DNA of 33,893 bases from Bacteroidales bacterium (lineage in GTDB: Bacteria > Bacteroidota > Bacteroidia > Bacteroidales > UBA932): assembly GCA_017561865.1 (NCBI GenBank), contig JAFZBH010000029.1:1-33893 (forward strand). The letters are read 5' to 3'. This document shows positions 24,835 through 33,506 of this stretch, in pieces. Position 1 is the stretch's first letter, and the number at the start of each line of letters is the position of its first letter. The notes beneath the pieces are model-generated. The model was not told the origin of the DNA and made no database searches. It saw nothing but the letters and a program-made list of their open reading frames with translations. The position numbers were made by a program, and so were the translations under genes.

Positions 24835-25548
24835 ATGGCGGCGTTGGAGGATGTTTTCCGGAGCGGCACGCTCGAGATGTCGGAAAAGGCGTGGGAGTCC
24901 CTTTCCGGGAATCCCGCCTGGAGCGCCGTGACGACCAACCGCATCCTCGCCGTGCTGGCCGTGGTCCTGCTGGTCGCCGACCTGCTCGACCTGTTCCGCC
25001 TCGCTCCCCAGCTGGCCTATTGCTACGACCGCTCCCGCGGCGCCGAGTCCCTCGAGCACAGCCTCGGGATGGCCCGCAGCCGCAACACCGCCGCCCTTTT
25101 CCTTTCGCTTCCCTTCTGCCTGGTCGCCGACCGCTATCACCTGTTCCGTCCCGGTCTGTGGAGCGTCATCCCCCCGGCCTGGAGCACGCCCGCCACGATC
25201 GGCGCACTCGCCGTCTTCCTGCTGCTGAGGCGTTTTATGTATCTGATCCTGCGTCCACGCCGCCTGGGCACGGAGGCTTTCGACGCCCTCCGCCACAATC
25301 TTTACAATTATCTTTTCCTGCTGGTTCCGGTGATGCTCCTGACCGTCGCCGTTTCAAAAATGGGGATGCCCGACTCGCTGACACGCACCGTGCTGCTCGT
25401 CGAAACGGCCCTGGCCTGGGGCTTCGCCCTGCTGCGCTCGGGACAAATTTTGGGGGCCCATTGTTCGGGATTGTCAACATTTTTGTATCTTTGCGGGCTT
25501 GAATTATTGCCCGCTGCCGCCCTGGTGACAGCCGACGTGTTATTTTGA
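24835..25548 (+). CDS. DUF4271 membrane protein
   Basis: 237 residues with about five to six membrane helices (first at about 37-54; others around 83-100, 118-133, 155-170, 185-200 and 215-235). I place it in DUF4271 by size, topology and its position directly before hemD, a recurrent Bacteroidota arrangement. It has a conserved-looking basic segment RRFMYLILRPRRLG. The function is unknown. The first ATG, 3 bases after SUI1, is used. The promoter for hemD lies within its last 60 bases. Confidence 0.75.
   Translation: MAALEDVFRSGTLEMSEKAWESLSGNPAWSAVTTNRILAVLAVVLLVADLLDLFRLAPQLAYCYDRSRGAESLEHSLGMARSRNTAALFLSLPFCLVADRYHLFRPGLWSVIPPAWSTPATIGALAVFLLLRRFMYLILRPRRLGTEAFDALRHNLYNYLFLLVPVMLLTVAVSKMGMPDSLTRTVLLVETALAWGFALLRSGQILGAHCSGLSTFLYLCGLELLPAAALVTADVLF
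25486..25493 (+). promoter_or_regulatory. Bacteroidota promoter for hemD-rnpA-yidD, inside DUF4271
   Basis: TATCTTTG, with a TTG at 25461-25463 located 22 bases upstream. It lies within the DUF4271 coding region, about 73 bases before the hemD ATG, and would let hemD, rnpA and yidD be expressed independently. Confidence 0.65.
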
Positions 25549-25565
25549 ACCATTTTTGCAGCCAG

Positions 25566-26300
25566 ATGAAGATCCTGATATCCCAGCATACACCGTCCAA
25601 CCTCGCGCCTTACGAGATTCTCCAGAGCCGGTTCGGAGCGGAGCTGACCTTCCAGCCTTTCTTCCTCATCGAACCGCTCACCGCCAAGGAGTTCCGTGCG
25701 GAGCACATCAATCTTCCCGACTATACCGCCGTCGTCTTTTCCTCGCGCCACGCCATCGACGCCTACTTCAAGCTCAGCGAAGAGATGCGTTTCAAGGTGC
25801 CCGAGACGATGAAGTATTTCTGCTCCACGGAAGCGGTCGCGATGTACCTGCAGAAGCATATCGTCTACCGCAAGCGCAAAATCTTCTACGGCACGGGCGC
25901 CCCGGCCTCCATCGTGGCTCTCGTGACCGCCAAGCACAAGGGCGAGAAGTTCCTGATCGCCACGACGGAAGGGTCCGACATCACTCCGATCACGACCCTG
26001 TTCACGGCCGCCAAGCTGGACCATACCGTGGGCGTGCTCGTCAAGCCCGTCCCGCAGGACCTCCACGACACGGATCCCGCCGGATTCGACATCGCCGTGC
26101 TCTGCAACCCCGCCGACGTGGTGTCGCTGCGCGAGAATTTCCCGGATTTCCGGCAGGGCGGGCTCAAGTTCATCTCCTTCGGCAAGGCCGTCGTCAAGGC
26201 GATGGAAGACGCCGGTTTCGAAATCGCCCTCAAGGCCCCGACCCCGGAGGCCACTTCCATCAGCAAGGCTGTCGAACTCTACCTCAAATCCATCGCTTAG
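25566..26300 (+). CDS. hemD: Uroporphyrinogen-III synthase-like protein
   Basis: 244 residues. It belongs to the HemD fold family, which closes and inverts ring D of hydroxymethylbilane in tetrapyrrole synthesis. Seen: MKILISQHTPSNLAPYEIL at the start; VVFSSRHAIDAYF (about 57-69), which corresponds to the 'vFTSxnaV' strand; and AVLCNPADVVSLREN with KFISFGKAVVKAMEDAGFE near the end. Bacteroidota HemD proteins next to rnpA are diverged, so true activity is uncertain; no other haem gene is in the window. The start at 25566 is chosen over 25545 because it gives the conserved N-terminal strand. The stop directly abuts the rnpA ATG. Confidence 0.8.
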   Translation: MKILISQHTPSNLAPYEILQSRFGAELTFQPFFLIEPLTAKEFRAEHINLPDYTAVVFSSRHAIDAYFKLSEEMRFKVPETMKYFCSTEAVAMYLQKHIVYRKRKIFYGTGAPASIVALVTAKHKGEKFLIATTEGSDITPITTLFTAAKLDHTVGVLVKPVPQDLHDTDPAGFDIAVLCNPADVVSLRENFPDFRQGGLKFISFGKAVVKAMEDAGFEIALKAPTPEATSISKAVELYLKSIA

Positions 26301-26726
26301 ATGCCCTCTCCGCAAGGCCATACCCTCCCCAAGGAGGAAAGGCTGTGCGGGAAGACGAGCGTCTCCGCACTCATTTCCGACGGAAAATGGGGCGCCACGC
26401 CGCACCTGCGCTATTGCTGGGCTGCCGGACGGGAGGGCGGGGTCAACCGCCTGATGGTGTCCGTGCCCAAGAAGCATTTCAAGCGCGCGGTCAGGCGCAA
26501 CCTGCTGAAGCGCCGCCTGCGGGAAGCCTACCGGCTGCAGAAAGAGCTGCTCAACGCGACCGGCATCGACCTGATGCTTGCCTACAGCCACCCGGAGATC
26601 GCCGACTTCGCCACGCTCTATGCCGAGGTTACTGACATCTTGGCCCGGATTACCCGGTCCTGCAGTGCCTCTTGCCCGCCCGAGGCACCGCAGGACCGGG
26701 CGACCGAAGATGATTCTGCCGTATGA
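26301..26726 (+). CDS. rnpA: Ribonuclease P protein component
   Basis: 141 residues. This is the protein cofactor of RNase P, which trims tRNA 5' leaders together with the M1 RNA (not in this window). The start [17 protein letters not shown] is typical, and the signature basic helix [18 protein letters not shown] (the RNR motif) is intact at about 64-81. A C-terminal tail of about 20 residues with cysteines and acidic residues is probably disordered. The ATG immediately follows the hemD stop with no gap, and the stop overlaps the yidD ATG by 4 bases. The usual upstream rpmH is absent, as is common in Bacteroidota. Confidence 0.93.
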   Translation: MPSPQGHTLPKEERLCGKTSVSALISDGKWGATPHLRYCWAAGREGGVNRLMVSVPKKHFKRAVRRNLLKRRLREAYRLQKELLNATGIDLMLAYSHPEIADFATLYAEVTDILARITRSCSASCPPEAPQDRATEDDSAV

Positions 26727-26962
26727 GTTTCGGCCAGGCCTGCAAGCGGGTGCTCGCCGCGCCCTTCATCCTGCTGATCAAGTTCTATCAGCTCTGCATC
26801 TCGCCCCTGAAGCCGCCGAGCTGCCGCTTTACGCCCACCTGCTCGCAATACGCCCTCGAGGCCTTCCGCAAATACGGGCCCCTGAAAGGATTCTGGCTTT
26901 CGCTGAAACGCATCCTCCGCTGCCATCCGTGGGGCGGCAGCGGCTACGATCCGGTACCGTAG
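26723..26962 (+). CDS. yidD: Membrane protein insertion efficiency factor YidD
   Basis: 79 residues, full length. YidD is a small membrane-associated protein that assists YidC-dependent insertion. The signature is complete: [30 protein letters not shown], followed by [18 protein letters not shown] at the C-terminus. Its ATG overlaps the rnpA stop (ATGA), suggesting translational coupling. No yidC follows; the next gene has its own promoter. Confidence 0.95.
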   Translation: MSFGQACKRVLAAPFILLIKFYQLCISPLKPPSCRFTPTCSQYALEAFRKYGPLKGFWLSLKRILRCHPWGGSGYDPVP

Positions 26963-26966
26963 CCCA

Positions 26967-26997
26967 TTTGATAATCGCAAATAATTTGCTATTTTTG
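26967..26997 (+). promoter_or_regulatory. Full Bacteroidota promoter for transketolase
   Basis: TTTG at 26967-26970, 19 bases of spacer, then TATTTTTG at 26990-26997: the closest match in the window to TTTG-N19-TAnnTTTG. The ATG of tkt is 45 bases downstream, and the A-rich leader before it is typical of the phylum. Confidence 0.8.
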
Positions 26998-27042
26998 TAC
27001 GATTTACCCGTTTTTTGAAATAACTGATAAAAACATACGAAA

Positions 27043-29064
27043 ATGGCAAATTCAATCAGCGTTCTCAATCGCGCGGCGGACAACATCCGCATCCTGGCAG
27101 CCAGTGCCGTGGAAAAAGCCAAGTCCGGACATCCGGGCGGCGCCATGGGCGGTGCCGATTTCATCAACGTCCTGTACAGCGAATACCTGACCTACGATCC
27201 CGAGAATCCCACCTGGGCCGGTCGTGACCGTTTCTTCCTCGATCCGGGCCATATGGCTCCGATGCTCTACAGCCAGCTGTGCCTGACCGGCAAATTCAGC
27301 CTCGACGAACTGGCCAACCTGCGCCAGTGGGGATCTCCCACGACGGGGCATCCCGAGTTCGAGCCCGCACGCGGCATCGAGAATACGAGCGGTCCGCTCG
27401 GCCAGGGCCACGCCTATGCCGTGGGCGCCGCCATCGCGGCCAAGTTCCTCTCGGCCCATACGGGCAACCCGACTTTCGCCAAGGAAACCGTCTATGCCTA
27501 CATCTCCGACGGAGGCGTGCAGGAGGAAATCTCGCAGGGCGCAGCCCGCATCGCGGGTACGCTCGGTCTGGACAACCTCATCATGTTCTACGACTCCAAC
27601 GACATCCAGCTCTCCACGGAAACCAAGGTCGTGATGAACGAAGACACGGCTGCCAAGTACCGTGCGCTGGGCTGGGACGTGCAGGAGATCAACGGCAACG
27701 ACCCCGCCCAGATCCGTGCCGCCATCGAGAAGGCCAAGAAGGTCAGCGGCAAGCCCGCCCTCATCATCGGCAAGTGCATCATGGGCAAGGGCGCCCTCAA
27801 GGAAGACGGCTCGAGCTACGAGCGCAACTGCAAGACGCACGGCGCCCCCCTGGGTGGCGAAGCCTACAAGAACACCGTCAGGAACCTGGGCGGCGACCCG
27901 GAGAATCCTTTCCAGATCTTCCCGGAGGTCAAGGCACTGTATGAGCGCCGCGCCGAAGAGCTGAAGAAACTCGCCGCGGAGCGCTATGCCGAAGAGAAAG
28001 CGTGGGCCCTCGCGAATCCGCAGAAGGCTGTCGACCTGGCCGCCTGGTTCAGTAACCAGGCCCCCGCGATCGACTGGTCCAAGTGCGTGCAGAAGGATAA
28101 CGACGCCACGCGTTCCGCCAGCGCCGCCTGCCTGGGTCTGCTGGCCGAGCAGGTCCCCAACATGATCTGCGCTTCCGCCGACCTGTCCAACTCCGACAAG
28201 ACCGACGGCTTCCTCAAGAAGACCACCGCCTTCCAGGCCGGCGACTTCTCCGGCGCCTTCCTGCAGGCCGGCGTCGCCGAACTCACGATGGCCTGCTGCT
28301 GCATCGGCATGGCCCTGCACGGCGGCGTCATCCCCGCTTGCGGCACCTTCTTCGTGTTCTCCGACTATATGAAGCCGGCCGTCCGAATGGCCGCGCTGAT
28401 GGAGCTCCCCATCAAGTTCATCTGGACCCACGACGCATTCCGCGTGGGCGAAGACGGTCCGACCCACGAGCCCGTGGAGCAGGAAGCCCAGATCCGCCTG
28501 ATGGAAAAACTCAAGAACCATCACGGCAAGAACTCCGTCCTGGTGCTTCGTCCCGCCGATGCGAAGGAGACCACCGAGGCCTGGGCGCTCGCGATGGCGA
28601 ACACCGCCACCCCGACGGCCCTGATCCTTTCCCGCCAGAACATCGCCAACCTCCCCGAAGGCAACGACTACGCCCTCGCGGCCAAGGGCGGCTACATCGT
28701 GGCCGGTTCCGACGCGAACCCGGATGTCATCCTGGTGGCTTCCGGATCGGAAGTCTCCACCCTGGTGGCCGGCGCCCAGCTGATTCGCGAAAGCGGCAAG
28801 CGGGTGCGGATCGTCAGCGTCCCGTCCGAGGGACTCTTCCGCCAGCAGAGCAAGGAATATCAGCAGAGCGTCCTGCCCGCAGGGGTGAAGAAGTTCGGCC
28901 TGACCGCCGGTCTGCCCGTCACCCTGCAGGGGCTCGTCCCCGAGGCGGAAGGCACGGTCTGGGGCCTCGAGTCCTTCGGCTTCTCCGCGCCGTACAAGGT
29001 GCTTGACGAGAAGCTCGGCTACACCGCCCAGAACGTATTCGAGCAGGTCAGCAAGCTTTTCTGA
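27043..29064 (+). CDS. tkt: Transketolase
   Basis: 673 residues, full length. This thiamine-diphosphate enzyme moves two-carbon units between sugar phosphates in the pentose phosphate pathway. Seen: [17 protein letters not shown]; the cofactor-binding segment [20 protein letters not shown], in which the usual GDG is SDGG, a form I recall in other Bacteroidales; and [15 protein letters not shown]. In the pyrimidine domain are [17 protein letters not shown], with the E and H residues expected for the active site, and LRPADAKE. The C-terminal domain has [13 protein letters not shown]. It has its own strong promoter and is followed after 5 bases by lepA. Confidence 0.96.
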   Translation: MANSISVLNRAADNIRILAASAVEKAKSGHPGGAMGGADFINVLYSEYLTYDPENPTWAGRDRFFLDPGHMAPMLYSQLCLTGKFSLDELANLRQWGSPTTGHPEFEPARGIENTSGPLGQGHAYAVGAAIAAKFLSAHTGNPTFAKETVYAYISDGGVQEEISQGAARIAGTLGLDNLIMFYDSNDIQLSTETKVVMNEDTAAKYRALGWDVQEINGNDPAQIRAAIEKAKKVSGKPALIIGKCIMGKGALKEDGSSYERNCKTHGAPLGGEAYKNTVRNLGGDPENPFQIFPEVKALYERRAEELKKLAAERYAEEKAWALANPQKAVDLAAWFSNQAPAIDWSKCVQKDNDATRSASAACLGLLAEQVPNMICASADLSNSDKTDGFLKKTTAFQAGDFSGAFLQAGVAELTMACCCIGMALHGGVIPACGTFFVFSDYMKPAVRMAALMELPIKFIWTHDAFRVGEDGPTHEPVEQEAQIRLMEKLKNHHGKNSVLVLRPADAKETTEAWALAMANTATPTALILSRQNIANLPEGNDYALAAKGGYIVAGSDANPDVILVASGSEVSTLVAGAQLIRESGKRVRIVSVPSEGLFRQQSKEYQQSVLPAGVKKFGLTAGLPVTLQGLVPEAEGTVWGLESFGFSAPYKVLDEKLGYTAQNVFEQVSKLF

Positions 29065-29069
29065 GACCG

Positions 29070-30860
29070 ATGCAACACATCCGGAACTTCTGCATCATCG
29101 CCCACATCGACCACGGCAAGAGCACGCTGGCTGACCGCCTGCTCGAGCTGACGCAGACGTTGGGCGCACGCGACATGGAGAACCAGGTCCTGGACGACAT
29201 GGACCTGGAGAAGGAAAAGGGCATCACGATCAAGAGCCACGCCATCCAGATGGTCCACCACTATCACGGGGAGGCCTACAAGCTGAACCTGATCGACACC
29301 CCGGGCCACGTGGATTTCTCCTATGAAGTTTCGAGAAGCATCGCCTCCTGCGAAGGGGCCCTGCTCGTCGTGGACGCCTCGCAGGGCGTCCAGGCGCAGA
29401 CCATTTCCAACCTCTACATGGCCATCGACCACGGCCTGGAGATCATTCCTGTCCTCAACAAGATCGACATGGAATCGGCCCAGGTCGAGGTCGTGACCGA
29501 CGAGATCTGCGACCTGCTGGGCTGCAGTCCCGAGGAGGTCTTCAAGGTGTCCGCCCGCACGGGCGAAGGCGTGGCGCCGATCCTCGACGCCATCGTGGAG
29601 AAGATCCCGGCGCCGCAGGGGGACCCGCAGGGGCCCCTTCAGGCGCTCATCTTCGACTCGGTGTTCAATTCCTTCCGCGGCGTGATCGCCTATTTCAAGG
29701 TCCGCAACGGGTCCATCCGCAAGGGCGACAAGGTCAAGTTCTTCGCCACCGGGATGGACTATGAAGTGGAGGAAGTGGGCATCCTGAAGATGAAGCTCGT
29801 TCCCACCCAGGAGATCGGCTGCGGCGACGTGGGCTATGTGATTACGGGCATCAAGAGCGCCGTCGAGGTCAAGGTGGGCGACACGATCACCCACGTGGCC
29901 CGGCCCTGCGCGCAGGCGATCGCCGGATTCGAGGAGGTCAAGCCGATGGTCTTCGCGGGTATGTATCCCGTGCAGGCCGACAAGTTCGAGGAACTGCGCG
30001 CCGTGCTGGAGAAGTTCCAGCTCAACGACGCCTCCTTCGTCTATGAGCCCGAAAGTTCGCTGGCACTGGGCAGCGGTTTCCGCTGCGGGTTCCTGGGGCT
30101 GCTGCACCTCGAGATCGTGCAGGAGCGGCTTTTCCGCGAGTTCGACATGGACGTGATCACGACGGTCCCCAACGTCTCTTACAAGGTCTACACGACCCAG
30201 GGGGAGGTAGTGGACGTTCACAACCCGTCCGGCCTGCCGGCCCAGACGCTCATCGACCACATCGAGGAGCCCTACATCCGGGCGCAGATCATCTCGAAGT
30301 CCGATTTCTTCGGCCCCATCATGAAGCTCTGCCTGGACCGCCGGGGCACCCTGATCGGCCAGCATTACATCACCGCCGACCGCGTGGAACTGACCTACGA
30401 CATGCCCCTGTCCGAGATCGTCTTCGACTTCTACGACAAGCTCAAGACCATCTCCAAGGGCTATGCGTCCTTCGATTACCACGTGACGGGGTTCCGTCCG
30501 GCCCGTCTCGTCAAGCTGGACATCCTGCTCAACGGCGACCCGGCCGACGCCCTCTCCACGCTCATCCACGAGGACAATGCCTACACCTTCGGCCGCAAGA
30601 TGTGCGAGAAGCTCAAGGACCTGATCCCACGCCAGCAGTTCGACATTCCCATCCAGGCGGCCATCGGCGCGAAGATCATCGCCCGTGAGACGGTCCGCCA
30701 GGTGCGCAAGGACGTGACGGCGAAGTGCTACGGCGGCGACGTGACGCGCAAGCGCAAGCTCCTCGAGAAGCAGAAGGAAGGCAAGAAGCGTATGCGGCAG
30801 ATCGGCACCGTCCAGGTGCCGCAGAGCGCCTTCATGGCCGTGCTCAAGCTCGATTCATAG
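29070..30860 (+). CDS. lepA: Elongation factor 4 (LepA GTPase)
   Basis: 596 residues, full length. This ribosome-associated GTPase has been linked to 30S assembly and back-translocation. G motifs: G1 AHIDHGKS (11-18), the switch-I region GITIKSHA, G3 DTPGH (76-80) and G4 NKID. After domains II and III come the LepA-specific C-terminal features: the [11 protein letters not shown] segment, [14 protein letters not shown], and the final basic helix [28 protein letters not shown]. No frameshift or truncation is seen. It follows tkt by 5 bases and precedes the kinase gene by 4 bases, so all three may share the tkt promoter. Confidence 0.98.
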   Translation: MQHIRNFCIIAHIDHGKSTLADRLLELTQTLGARDMENQVLDDMDLEKEKGITIKSHAIQMVHHYHGEAYKLNLIDTPGHVDFSYEVSRSIASCEGALLVVDASQGVQAQTISNLYMAIDHGLEIIPVLNKIDMESAQVEVVTDEICDLLGCSPEEVFKVSARTGEGVAPILDAIVEKIPAPQGDPQGPLQALIFDSVFNSFRGVIAYFKVRNGSIRKGDKVKFFATGMDYEVEEVGILKMKLVPTQEIGCGDVGYVITGIKSAVEVKVGDTITHVARPCAQAIAGFEEVKPMVFAGMYPVQADKFEELRAVLEKFQLNDASFVYEPESSLALGSGFRCGFLGLLHLEIVQERLFREFDMDVITTVPNVSYKVYTTQGEVVDVHNPSGLPAQTLIDHIEEPYIRAQIISKSDFFGPIMKLCLDRRGTLIGQHYITADRVELTYDMPLSEIVFDFYDKLKTISKGYASFDYHVTGFRPARLVKLDILLNGDPADALSTLIHEDNAYTFGRKMCEKLKDLIPRQQFDIPIQAAIGAKIIARETVRQVRKDVTAKCYGGDVTRKRKLLEKQKEGKKRMRQIGTVQVPQSAFMAVLKLDS

Positions 30861-30864
30861 GTCT

Positions 30865-31956
30865 ATGGTCCGCCGTTTCCAGGTTGCCGGGCTGGCGTTC
30901 TCCCTCGATGGGCCGGATGACGATCCGGTCTGGGAGCAGTTGCACAACTACGATCCGTTCGTAATCTCCGCTTGCGCTCCTCCGCTTCCCGGCAGCCAGC
31001 CTCCTGAAACGTCCTTCGGACCCCACCGCTGCGCTTGCCGTACCCCACAAATCAAAGATTTGCGGGGGCCCCACACCTCGCTTGCGGTCCCCCCTCTTAC
31101 GATGCCGAGGGTGGGGCCCCCGGAAAAGCATGCTTTTCCGGGGTACCCCAGGGCGGCACGGTTTCCGGAGGCTGCTGCCGCGTCCGCTTCGGAGCAAGCG
31201 GAGCTGTTCAGGTTGCAGATGGCGGATCAGGTTCCGGAAGTGAAGAGACAGCCTCTATATGAATCGCCGAAGGAGTCGGGGGAACCGGTCGTGGGTCTAT
31301 GGCAGACAGATAATGGCTATTTTTCCGAATTCCGCCCCCATCCCAATGCACCGGTATGCGGACAACTGGAGATGAGTGCTGATTTCCGGTATGGACGCAT
31401 TTACGCTTCGGGCAGTGTCGCGGACCGGACTTTCGCGGTCAACAACGCCCTGATGTTGCTCTACGCCTTCGCTTCCGCGCCTTTTTCCGCCCTGGAGATG
31501 CACGCGTCCGTGGTGATGCACCGCGGGCGGGGGTTCCTGTTCCTGGGCCGGAGCGGCACCGGGAAAAGCACCCACAGCCGCCTGTGGCTCAAGCATATAG
31601 ACGGCACGGAGCTGCTTAACGACGACAATCCCGTGCTGCGGGTCGTGGACGGGGAAGCACGCGTCTACGGCACGCCCTGGAGCGGCAAGACGCCTTGCTA
31701 CAAGGCGCAGGACGTCCCCGTGGGCGCCATCGTCCGGCTCTCCCAGGCGCCGGCGAACAGCATCGAGCGTCTGGGAGCCGCGGCAGCCTATGCCTCCGTA
31801 ATGGCGTCGACTTCGGGCTTCCGCCCCATCCGTTCCCTGGCCGACGCCCAGCACGAGACGATAGCCACCGTGGCCCTGCAGGTCCCCTGCTACCATCTGA
31901 ATTGCCTGCCGGACGAGGGAGCCGCCCGGCTCTGCTGCGAAACGGTCGATGGATAA
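30865..31956 (+). CDS. HPr-kinase-like protein with repeat-encoded insert
   Basis: 363 residues. The C-terminal half resembles the HPr kinase C-terminal fold: Walker A GRSGTGKST (228-236), the preceding MHASVVMHRG, NDDNPVLRV (252-260) and YGTPWSGKTPCY. Related proteins phosphorylate peptides in some lasso-peptide clusters, and uncharacterised homologues are common in Bacteroidota next to S24/S26 peptidases and nucleotidyltransferases. The N-terminal strand VRRFQVAGLAFSLDG fits those homologues. Residues about 34-114 are instead encoded by a palindromic repeat element; its core peptide (76-100) is nearly identical to one inside TrmB. The kinase motifs lie well outside the insert. It starts 4 bases after lepA and overlaps the peptidase gene by 8 bases. 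Confidence 0.8.
   Translation: MVRRFQVAGLAFSLDGPDDDPVWEQLHNYDPFVISACAPPLPGSQPPETSFGPHRCACRTPQIKDLRGPHTSLAVPPLTMPRVGPPEKHAFPGYPRAARFPEAAAASASEQAELFRLQMADQVPEVKRQPLYESPKESGEPVVGLWQTDNGYFSEFRPHPNAPVCGQLEMSADFRYGRIYASGSVADRTFAVNNALMLLYAFASAPFSALEMHASVVMHRGRGFLFLGRSGTGKSTHSRLWLKHIDGTELLNDDNPVLRVVDGEARVYGTPWSGKTPCYKAQDVPVGAIVRLSQAPANSIERLGAAAAYASVMASTSGFRPIRSLADAQHETIATVALQVPCYHLNCLPDEGAARLCCETVDG
30966..31204 (+). repeat. Palindromic repeat element copy B, inserted in the kinase gene
   Basis: Bounded by imperfect inverted repeats of about 44 bases: 30966-31010, containing CTCCGCTTG and CGGCAGCCAGCCTCCTGAAAC-like sequence, pairs with 31161-31204. Inner hairpins are CCCC-a-CAAATC-aaa-GATTTG-c-GGGG (31043-31067) and the perfect 26-base palindrome at 31118-31143. 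The element is open in the kinase frame throughout (residues about 34-114). The opposite strand is also open across it for over 100 codons in one frame. It is longer than copy A because the left inner part differs. No target duplication could be defined with confidence. Confidence 0.85.
31092..31164 (+). repeat. 73-base conserved core of palindromic element, copy B
   Basis: Matches the minus strand of 2389-2317 with a single difference. It is in the same orientation and codon phase relative to its host gene as the copy in trmB, so both encode TMPRVGPPEKHAFPGYPR. Identity drops sharply outside this block, although the ends of the two elements still share CTGAAAC/ACGTCC (left) and CTGCCG (right). 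Confidence 0.95.
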
Positions 31957-32371
31957 GCGCATCATCCCCAACGAGATCCTCTTCACCGAGGTGGACGCCA
32001 TCCTGCGGGAAGGGCGCGAGGCCGTCATCACACCCACCGGGAACAGCATGCTCCCCTTCATCCGCGGCGGCGTGGACCGCGTCGTGCTGAAACGCCGGGA
32101 AGAAGCCTGCGTAGGGGATATCGTGCTCGTCCGTACCGGCGGACGCTATATCCTGCACCGCGTCGTCGATACCGACGGCAGCGCACTCACCCTGATGGGC
32201 GACGGCAACATCCGGGGACAGGAGCGCTGCTCCACCGCCGACCTGATCGGCATGGTAACGGAGGTCATCCGCCCCTCCGGGCGGCACATCACCCCTGGCA
32301 AAGCGCGCCTCTGGCGGGCCCTGCGGCCCGCCCGGCGCTATCTGCTTGCCATTTACAGACGATTGTTTTAA
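31949..32371 (+). CDS. S24/S26 family (signal-peptidase-like) protein
   Basis: 140 residues. The N-terminal region has TPTGNSMLPFIRGG, with S33 in the position of the signal-peptidase/LexA nucleophile. It continues with VGDIVLVR and YILHRVV (H70), the arrangement seen in SipW-like enzymes that use a Ser-His pair instead of Ser-Lys. LMGDGNIRGQERC follows. A basic C-terminal segment (ARLWRALRPARRYLLAIYRRLF) could associate with the membrane, but there is no N-terminal anchor. It overlaps the kinase gene by 8 bases. The pairing suggests processing of, or partnership with, a peptide substrate; none is visible. It may also be a regulatory protease. Confidence 0.8.
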   Translation: MDKRIIPNEILFTEVDAILREGREAVITPTGNSMLPFIRGGVDRVVLKRREEACVGDIVLVRTGGRYILHRVVDTDGSALTLMGDGNIRGQERCSTADLIGMVTEVIRPSGRHITPGKARLWRALRPARRYLLAIYRRLF

Positions 32372-32384
32372 GACTACGGCACAA

Positions 32385-33506
32385 TCACCGGCGGCTATGC
32401 CGGGACTTTGAGAGAAGATCTCGGAAAATCTGTGCGATGCCGACGAAAAGCGTGGACCAGAATGTCCTGAAGGTCTGTGCGGGGTCGATGCGCAAGGTCT
32501 TGAAGAAGCGCCGGACGTGGAGCCCGAAGGAATGGGCCTTGCCGGCCAGATAAGCTTTCGGACGCGGCCGCCGGGGCTTGAATCCCCGGGCGAAATTCCC
32601 TTCTTCCAGTATCAGTGCCAGCACTTTACGAGAAATCTTGAACCGCCGGGCGTCATAACAGGGAAGCTCTTCCTGCGGCAGAGCAAGTTCGTGGACGGCG
32701 ATGCAGCCGAAGATCTGCCACGCCCGTAGCAGTTTCATCCCGACGATCATCCGCTCCAGCCGGTCGCGGTCGATCTGGGCGGCGCGGCCGTGAAGCAGCA
32801 GCACCCAGTCGCACAGCTGGCGGAAGCCCACGCCGCCGACGATGAAATGGTGCCAGGCGTGGAAGAAAAGATAGAAAGCGTTGAACGTGTCCTCGGGCGT
32901 GTCGACCCGGACTCCGTCAAAGTCCTGGACTACAAGATTCCGGGAGAACCCTTCCGCTTCCAGGGTACGGTAAAACCGAGTCAGCGAGCGGGACGGAAGG
33001 ATCATAGAGTGCTGGTGGAGCTCGATTTCCGCTTCGCCGATCCAGCATTCCCAGTGCTTTCCGTTCAAATGGTCCTCCATCCTGTCCACAATTGGGGTCA
33101 GCGTGCGGACGGCGTCTTCCAAACGGTCCGGCCCGATGTAGAGGTCGATGTCGCCGCATTCGCGCAGTTTGGGGACAGGATAGTAACGGGCCACGCCCTG
33201 GCCCTTCAGCAACACGGCCGGAATGCCTGCATCACGCAGGACCGTCACCACGCGCACAAGGGCCTTGTCCAGTTTCCCGTGCAGGGCGGAAAAATTCAGC
33301 AGCAGTCTCTGCATCTGCCTGGCGGTGGGTCTGGGCAGCTCCGTGCCGCTGTTCATCAGGGCGTCGTAAATGAGTCCGCGCGTCTTCTGGCAGTCCGCGA
33401 GGGCGAGGAGTTCGTCCAGTTCCTCTCCGGAAAGGACCGGGAGCTCCGGCCCCGTCTGCCACAGCGCCTGACGCAGCAGGGACAGATAGTTTTGTTCTAC
33501 ATTCAT
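32385..33506 (-). CDS. Nucleotidyltransferase family protein (PF14907-like)
   Basis: 373 residues. The nucleotidyltransferase core is marked by PAVLLKGQGVARYYP (97-110) and CGDIDLYIG (117-125), giving the GD-x-D metal-binding signature. A helical region with YLFFHAWHHFIVGGVGFRQLCDW follows, and the C-terminus is strongly basic. Proteins of this type occur beside HPr-kinase-like genes in lasso-peptide clusters and in an uncharacterised Bacteroidota cassette with S24/S26 peptidases. Here it is convergent with the kinase and peptidase genes (13 bases between stops) and is instead coupled to mutY through a 4-base ATGA overlap. The substrate is unknown. Confidence 0.8.
   Translation of the reverse strand: MNVEQNYLSLLRQALWQTGPELPVLSGEELDELLALADCQKTRGLIYDALMNSGTELPRPTARQMQRLLLNFSALHGKLDKALVRVVTVLRDAGIPAVLLKGQGVARYYPVPKLRECGDIDLYIGPDRLEDAVRTLTPIVDRMEDHLNGKHWECWIGEAEIELHQHSMILPSRSLTRFYRTLEAEGFSRNLVVQDFDGVRVDTPEDTFNAFYLFFHAWHHFIVGGVGFRQLCDWVLLLHGRAAQIDRDRLERMIVGMKLLRAWQIFGCIAVHELALPQEELPCYDARRFKISRKVLALILEEGNFARGFKPRRPRPKAYLAGKAHSFGLHVRRFFKTLRIDPAQTFRTFWSTLFVGIAQIFRDLLSKSRHSRR

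Noticed and set aside
27505..27600. Transketolase with SDGG instead of the usual GDG cofactor motif, as a possible inactive enzyme
   Set aside because: I recall the same form in other Bacteroidales transketolases, and the remaining active-site segments are intact.
30966..31204. Kinase gene as a pseudogene broken by an insertion sequence
   Set aside because: The frame is open through the element and all kinase motifs follow intact. No transposase is present.
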